A stretch of DNA of 64,000 nt from positions 2,294,001 to 2,358,000 of the forward strand of contig NZ_JABXJG010000001.1 in NCBI RefSeq assembly GCF_013375535.1, written 5' to 3'. This stretch comes from Sphingobium sp. 15-1. GTDB taxonomy: Bacteria > Pseudomonadota > Alphaproteobacteria > Sphingomonadales > Sphingomonadaceae. Both the position numbers and the translations under genes were made by a program. Each line of letters begins with the position of its first letter. The first letter of the stretch is position 1. Shown here piece after piece: positions 59,821-64,000 of this stretch. The notes beneath the pieces are model-generated. The model worked only from the letters and a program-made list of their open reading frames with translations. It did no database searches and was not told the DNA's origin.

Positions 59821-61782
59821 TCAGGCCGGATTATGCTCCTTCAGAAAAGCGTCCATGCGCTGGAGAAAATCCAGCCGGTCCGCCTGGCGGGAAAAGAAAT
59901 GATCGGCCAGCGGCTGTTCGACATAGATATAGTCGCGCCCGGCGACCTTGCCCGCGGCCTTCAGCTTTTCCGCCATCTCGCGCGACTGGTTCACCTGCAC
60001 ACGCCGGTCCTTCCGGCCGTGCATCAGCAGAATGGGCGTGGAAAATTGCGCGGCGAAGTTGACGGGAGAGACGGAGGCGAAATCTGGCGCCTGCTCCTTC
60101 ATCCAGTCCTTGCGCGTGCCGTGATTCAGGAAGCGGCTGTCGTAGCGCATCATGGCCGAAAGGTCCGACACCCCGGCATAGGAGATGGCGCAGCGATAAC
60201 GGCCGCCGTCGCGCTGGGCGCCGCGCATCGCCGCATAGCCGCCATAGGAAGCGCCGACGATGCAGACCCGCTTCGCATCGGCCATCCCCTCCTTCACCGC
60301 CCAGTCGACCGCGTCGTTGAGGTCATCCTGCATCGCAAGGCCCCATTGCCCCTCGCCCTTCGCCGCAAAGGCGATACCATAGCCGGAGGAACCGCGATAA
60401 TTGGGTTGCAGCACTGCATAGCCGCGATAGGCCAGGAACTGCACCCACCAGTCCCATTCCTCGCTGTCGCGGGCGAAGGGGCCGCCATGCGGCATCAGGA
60501 TCAGCGGCAGATTCTTCGGCTCCCTGTCCGCGGGCAGGGTCAGCACGGCGGCGATCTCCAGCCCGTCGCGCGCCTTGTAGCGGATCGTCCTGACCGGCGA
60601 GAGATGGACGCCGGGGCCGAAATTCTGGCTGATCTTCGACAGGATGCTCATCGCGCCGGCCGACGTGTCGTAATAATAATAGGTGCCCGGCTGGTCGGCG
60701 CTGCCGACATGCACGATCATGCGCTGATGATCGCGGCTGGTGGACACGATCCGGGCGCGGCGGTGCGCGCCCACCGCCTTGTCGATGTCAGCCTGGATCT
60801 TCGCCAGCCCCTCGTCGAACCAGTGCACCCCCGGCCCGTCGGCGGTAAAGCGCACGCCAGCCAGACCGGTGCCGGCGGTATCGCGCTCAATCCCGTCGAT
60901 GTCGAAGCCGGGCGCGGCGAAGACCTTCTTGCCCAGTTCCAGCCGGGTCAGGTCATATTCGTACAGGGCGTCGGTGCCCTCATGATCGTCGCTGGCGATC
61001 GCCCTGCCCGGATCGGCGGTGAACAGCATCGGCACGACCATGGATTCGTCGCGGCGGCGATTGGCCCGGTCGATCGTGCGGAAGCTGGACCGGCCGTCGG
61101 CGCGGTAGAGCAGCTTCGACGTGCGCGTCGAGTCGTCATAGCCCACGCCCATGCGCACCGCCCCGGTCGCATCGGCATACCAGGACATGACATTCTGGTG
61201 CGAGGTCACGACCGGGCGCATCTTGCCGGTGGCGACGTCCACCTCGTCCACCTGCGGCCAGAAGCCAAGCTCATTGCCATAGATGGACGACTGATAGGCA
61301 AGCAGGATGCGCGGCGTGCCGTCGCGGGCGACCCAGATGACGTCGTCGCCATTCTGCGCCGCCACATTCCTGGCCAGCAGGTTGATCTTCGTCCCGTCGC
61401 GCTTGATGCTGGCGACGCGGCTGATCGACCAGGGCATGCCCTGGACGTTGGTTTCACTGCCTATGCCCGCGATCAGCCAGTCGTCATTGACCCAGCGCCA
61501 CCAGTTGAGGTCGTTTTCCCCCAGTTGCAGGGTGCGGATGCGGTTGGGCTCATCGGCAATGGCGGCGATCATCAGCAGCAGCTCGCCATTGCGCGACACC
61601 CTGGCGGCCAGGCGCATGCCGTCCGGGGAAAGCTCCGGCCGCTCCATCATCGGCAGTTCGGCAAAGGCCTCGATCGGCCATTGCTTGCGCGGCGCGGGCG
61701 CGGTCTCGGCGCTGGCGGACACGCAAAGCTGCGCGAGCAGCATGCCCGCGACGACAGAAAACCCCCTCAATCTTTCCCCCAT
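59821..61782 (-). CDS. S9 family peptidase (prolyl oligopeptidase/acylaminoacyl-peptidase type)
   Basis: This 653-residue protein has a signal peptide (about residues 1-25), a beta-propeller and a hydrolase domain with GASYGGYAAMRGAQ (nucleophile Ser), LLMHGRKDRRV (Asp) and QPLADHFFS (His). It probably cleaves peptides in the periplasm. It follows hppA on the same strand but a terminator lies between. Confidence 0.9.
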   Translation of the reverse strand: MGERLRGFSVVAGMLLAQLCVSASAETAPAPRKQWPIEAFAELPMMERPELSPDGMRLAARVSRNGELLLMIAAIADEPNRIRTLQLGENDLNWWRWVNDDWLIAGIGSETNVQGMPWSISRVASIKRDGTKINLLARNVAAQNGDDVIWVARDGTPRILLAYQSSIYGNELGFWPQVDEVDVATGKMRPVVTSHQNVMSWYADATGAVRMGVGYDDSTRTSKLLYRADGRSSFRTIDRANRRRDESMVVPMLFTADPGRAIASDDHEGTDALYEYDLTRLELGKKVFAAPGFDIDGIERDTAGTGLAGVRFTADGPGVHWFDEGLAKIQADIDKAVGAHRRARIVSTSRDHQRMIVHVGSADQPGTYYYYDTSAGAMSILSKISQNFGPGVHLSPVRTIRYKARDGLEIAAVLTLPADREPKNLPLILMPHGGPFARDSEEWDWWVQFLAYRGYAVLQPNYRGSSGYGIAFAAKGEGQWGLAMQDDLNDAVDWAVKEGMADAKRVCIVGASYGGYAAMRGAQRDGGRYRCAISYAGVSDLSAMMRYDSRFLNHGTRKDWMKEQAPDFASVSPVNFAAQFSTPILLMHGRKDRRVQVNQSREMAEKLKAAGKVAGRDYIYVEQPLADHFFSRQADRLDFLQRMDAFLKEHNPA

Positions 61783-61792
61783 AACATAATGG

Positions 61793-61819
61793 CCCCGCCT
61801 CTTTATAAGGCGGGGCCAT
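61793..61819. terminator. Strong hairpin between hppA and the S9 peptidase gene
   Basis: GGCCCCGCCT and AGGCGGGGCC form a perfect 10-bp stem around a 7-nt AT-rich loop, extended by two A-T pairs. It is 31 nt beyond the hppA stop on the minus strand. ATTATG follows on that strand, ATTTTCC on the other. Confidence 0.7.
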
Positions 61820-61849
61820 TTTCCTGTCTTTCCCTTTTTTAACGGGGCG

Positions 61850-63973
61850 TTACGCGCCGTGCGCCAAGGCGGCCAGCAGCAGCAGGGCGACGATGTTGGT
61901 GATCTTGATCATCGGATTGACCGCAGGGCCAGCCGTGTCCTTATAGGGATCGCCCACCGTGTCGCCCGTCACTGCGGCCTTATGGGCTTCGCTGCCCTTG
62001 CCGCCATGATTGCCGTCCTCGATATATTTTTTGGCATTGTCCCAGGCGCCGCCGCCCGAGGTCATGGAGAGCGCCACGAACAGGCCGGAGACGATCACGC
62101 CCAGCAGCAACGCGCCCAAAGCCGCAAAGCCGTTGGGCGTCCCCGCCACCGCCGAAATCGCGAAATAGACGAAGATCGGGGCCAGCACCGGCAGCAGGCT
62201 GGGGATGATCATCTCCTTGATCGCGGCGCGGGTGACGAGGTCCACCGTGCGGGCATAGTCGGGCCGCGACGTGCCCTCCATAATGCCCTTGTTGGTGGCG
62301 AACTGGTCGCGCACGTCCTTCACCACGTCACCGGCTGCTCGACCCACGGCGGTCATGCCCATCGCGCCGAACAGATAGGGCAGCAGCGCGCCCAGCAGCA
62401 GGCCGACGATGACATAGGGGTTGGAGAGGCTGAAATCGACCGGCTCGGTCAGGCCGAGAGCCGAATTGTAGAATTTCAGATCCTCCGTATAGGCGCCGAA
62501 CAGCACCAGCGCGGCCAGGCCCGCCGATCCGATGGCATAGCCCTTGGTCACGGCCTTGGTGGTGTTGCCCACGGCGTCGAGCGCGTCGGTCTTCACCCGA
62601 ACGCTGTCATCCATGTGCGACATTTCCGCGATGCCGCCCGCATTGTCGGTGACGGGACCATAGGCGTCCAGCGCCACCACCATGCCCGCCAGCGCCAGCA
62701 TGGCGGTCGCGGCGAAGGCGATGCCGATCAGGCCCGCCAGTTGATAGGCGACGATGATGCCGACCACGATCACCAGCGTCGGCAGTGCGGTCGCTTCCAG
62801 GCTGACGGCCAGCCCCTGGATGACGTTGGTGCCATGGCCGGTCTCCGAAGCGCGGGCGATGCTGCGCACCGGGCGATAGTTGGTGCCGGTATAATATTCG
62901 GTGATCCAGACGATCAGGCCCGTGACTGCGAGACCGACCATCATCGACCAGAACAGCGCCATGCCGGTATAGCCGCCCGACCCGTCCAGATCGGTGCCGA
63001 AGCGGGCATTGAGATCGCCCAGCGTATATTGGGTGACTGCGTAGAGCGCCGGGATTGACAGGATCGCCGTCGTCCAGAAACCCTTGTAGAGCGCGCCCAT
63101 GATCGACTGGCTCGCGCCCAGCCGCACCATATAGGTGCCGATGATCGAGGTGATGATGCACACGCCGCCGACGATCAGCGGCAGCGACATGAGCTGCATC
63201 AGGAAAGCGTTGTCGACGCCCTTCACCAGCAATGCCGTCAGCACCATGGTCGCGCCGACCGTCACCACATAGGTTTCGAACAGGTCGGCGGCCATGCCCG
63301 CGCAGTCACCGACATTGTCGCCCACATTGTCCGCGATCACGGCGGGGTTGCGTGGATCGTCCTCCGGGATGCCCGCCTCGACCTTGCCGACCAGGTCCGC
63401 GCCGACGTCCGCCGCCTTGGTGAAGATGCCGCCGCCCAGACGCGCGAAGATGGAGATGAGGCTGGCGCCGAAGGCCAGCGCGACGAGGGAGTCGATCACC
63501 AGCCGGTCATCGGGCGCATGGCCTGCGGGGCCGGTCAGATACCAGAAGAAGACGGAAATCGCGAGCAGGGCCAGCCCCGCCACCAGCATGCCGGTGATGG
63601 CGCCCGCACGGAAAGCGACCGTCAGGCCGCTTTGCAGCGTGTCGCGAGCGGCTTCGGCGGTGCGGACATTGGCGCGCACCGAGATGTTCATGCCGATGAA
63701 GCCCGCCGCGCCCGACAGGATCGCGCCGATCAAAAATCCTATCGCGGACGTCCCGCCAAGGAAGAAGAAGACCAGCGCCGCGACGACGACGCCGACCATG
63801 CCGATCGTCATATATTGACGGCTGAGATAGGCCTTCGCGCCTTCCTGAATGGCGCCCGCAATCTGTTGCATGGTTTCATTGCCGGCGGAGGCCGCCAGCA
63901 CCTGTCGACTGGTGAACAGGCCGTAGAGCACGGCCAGCAGGCCGCACCCTATGGCAATCGAGACAATCTGCAT
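61850..63973 (-). CDS. hppA: Membrane-bound proton-pumping pyrophosphatase, K+-independent type
   Basis: This 707-residue protein has about sixteen helices and pyrophosphate-binding loops ([21 protein letters not shown] and [20 protein letters not shown]). The determinant [17 protein letters not shown] has Lys where K+-dependent pumps have Ala, so this is the K+-independent H+-pump type. It couples pyrophosphate hydrolysis to proton export. GAGGAACATTC precedes the ATG at 63973; its promoter lies outside the window. Confidence 0.96.
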   Translation of the reverse strand: MQIVSIAIGCGLLAVLYGLFTSRQVLAASAGNETMQQIAGAIQEGAKAYLSRQYMTIGMVGVVVAALVFFFLGGTSAIGFLIGAILSGAAGFIGMNISVRANVRTAEAARDTLQSGLTVAFRAGAITGMLVAGLALLAISVFFWYLTGPAGHAPDDRLVIDSLVALAFGASLISIFARLGGGIFTKAADVGADLVGKVEAGIPEDDPRNPAVIADNVGDNVGDCAGMAADLFETYVVTVGATMVLTALLVKGVDNAFLMQLMSLPLIVGGVCIITSIIGTYMVRLGASQSIMGALYKGFWTTAILSIPALYAVTQYTLGDLNARFGTDLDGSGGYTGMALFWSMMVGLAVTGLIVWITEYYTGTNYRPVRSIARASETGHGTNVIQGLAVSLEATALPTLVIVVGIIVAYQLAGLIGIAFAATAMLALAGMVVALDAYGPVTDNAGGIAEMSHMDDSVRVKTDALDAVGNTTKAVTKGYAIGSAGLAALVLFGAYTEDLKFYNSALGLTEPVDFSLSNPYVIVGLLLGALLPYLFGAMGMTAVGRAAGDVVKDVRDQFATNKGIMEGTSRPDYARTVDLVTRAAIKEMIIPSLLPVLAPIFVYFAISAVAGTPNGFAALGALLLGVIVSGLFVALSMTSGGGAWDNAKKYIEDGNHGGKGSEAHKAAVTGDTVGDPYKDTAGPAVNPMIKITNIVALLLLAALAHGA

Positions 63974-64000
63974 GAATGTTCCTCTCCCCCTGTTATGCCT

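Overview
The window looks like chromosome of a GC-rich alphaproteobacterium of the sphingomonad group (Sphingobium/Sphingomonas/Novosphingobium type). The reasons are a crtY-crtI-crtB carotenoid cluster, a TonB-dependent receptor heading a catabolic cluster, glnK-amtB behind a sigma-54 promoter, an infA-maf-RNase G-yacG-tRNA-Phe block, a K+-independent proton-pumping pyrophosphatase and several families of long intergenic palindromes. The genus cannot be fixed from the sequence alone.

Left end (1-5680): a leftward cluster holds a TonB-dependent receptor, a D-2-hydroxyacid dehydrogenase, an enolase-superfamily dehydratase and an MFS transporter cut by the window edge. About 0.8 kb of gene-poor DNA separates it from a 45-bp copy of the 3' half of tRNA-Val(TAC), with no 5' half attached. 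That is the usual footprint of an integrative element, so the catabolic cluster is probably the end of a genomic island and everything right of about 5.68 kb is older chromosome.

Core part A (5.7-28.4 kb): two small proteins, tldD, a DUF924 protein, glnK-amtB, the leftward operon crtY-crtI-LOG-crtB, the divergent dmeR-dmeF nickel/cobalt efflux pair, a flavoprotein coupled to a DUF442 protein, recQ, a serine hydrolase paired with a small Cys-rich protein, a PhzF-family protein, a leftward run of J-protein, yihY, fabI and aroC, and divergent pdxH.

Core part B (28.5-45 kb): two dicarboxylate/cation symporter genes, the second interrupted by a single in-frame TAG; an FMN reductase; a 60-residue SANT-like protein; purA; hisZ; a frameshifted DUF559 gene; serA; serC; an extensin-like lipoprotein; a second LOG protein; a HAD phosphatase overlapping dapD; an Atm1-type ABC exporter; and a TerC protein.

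Core part C (45-64 kb): a thioesterase, oligopeptidase B, aminopeptidase P, a 44-residue protein, tRNA-Thr(GGT), tRNA-Phe(GAA), yacG, RNase E/G, maf, infA, bioA, a DUF4168 protein, an M13 peptidase, bioF-bioD, a DUF2490 outer-membrane protein, an S9 peptidase and hppA.

The most unusual structural signal is a set of intergenic palindromes. One family has eight copies, and in four of them a GCGCTTAA box and a TGGCCA box sit at an identical 18-nt offset beyond the right arm, which suggests a small non-autonomous mobile element rather than ordinary terminators.
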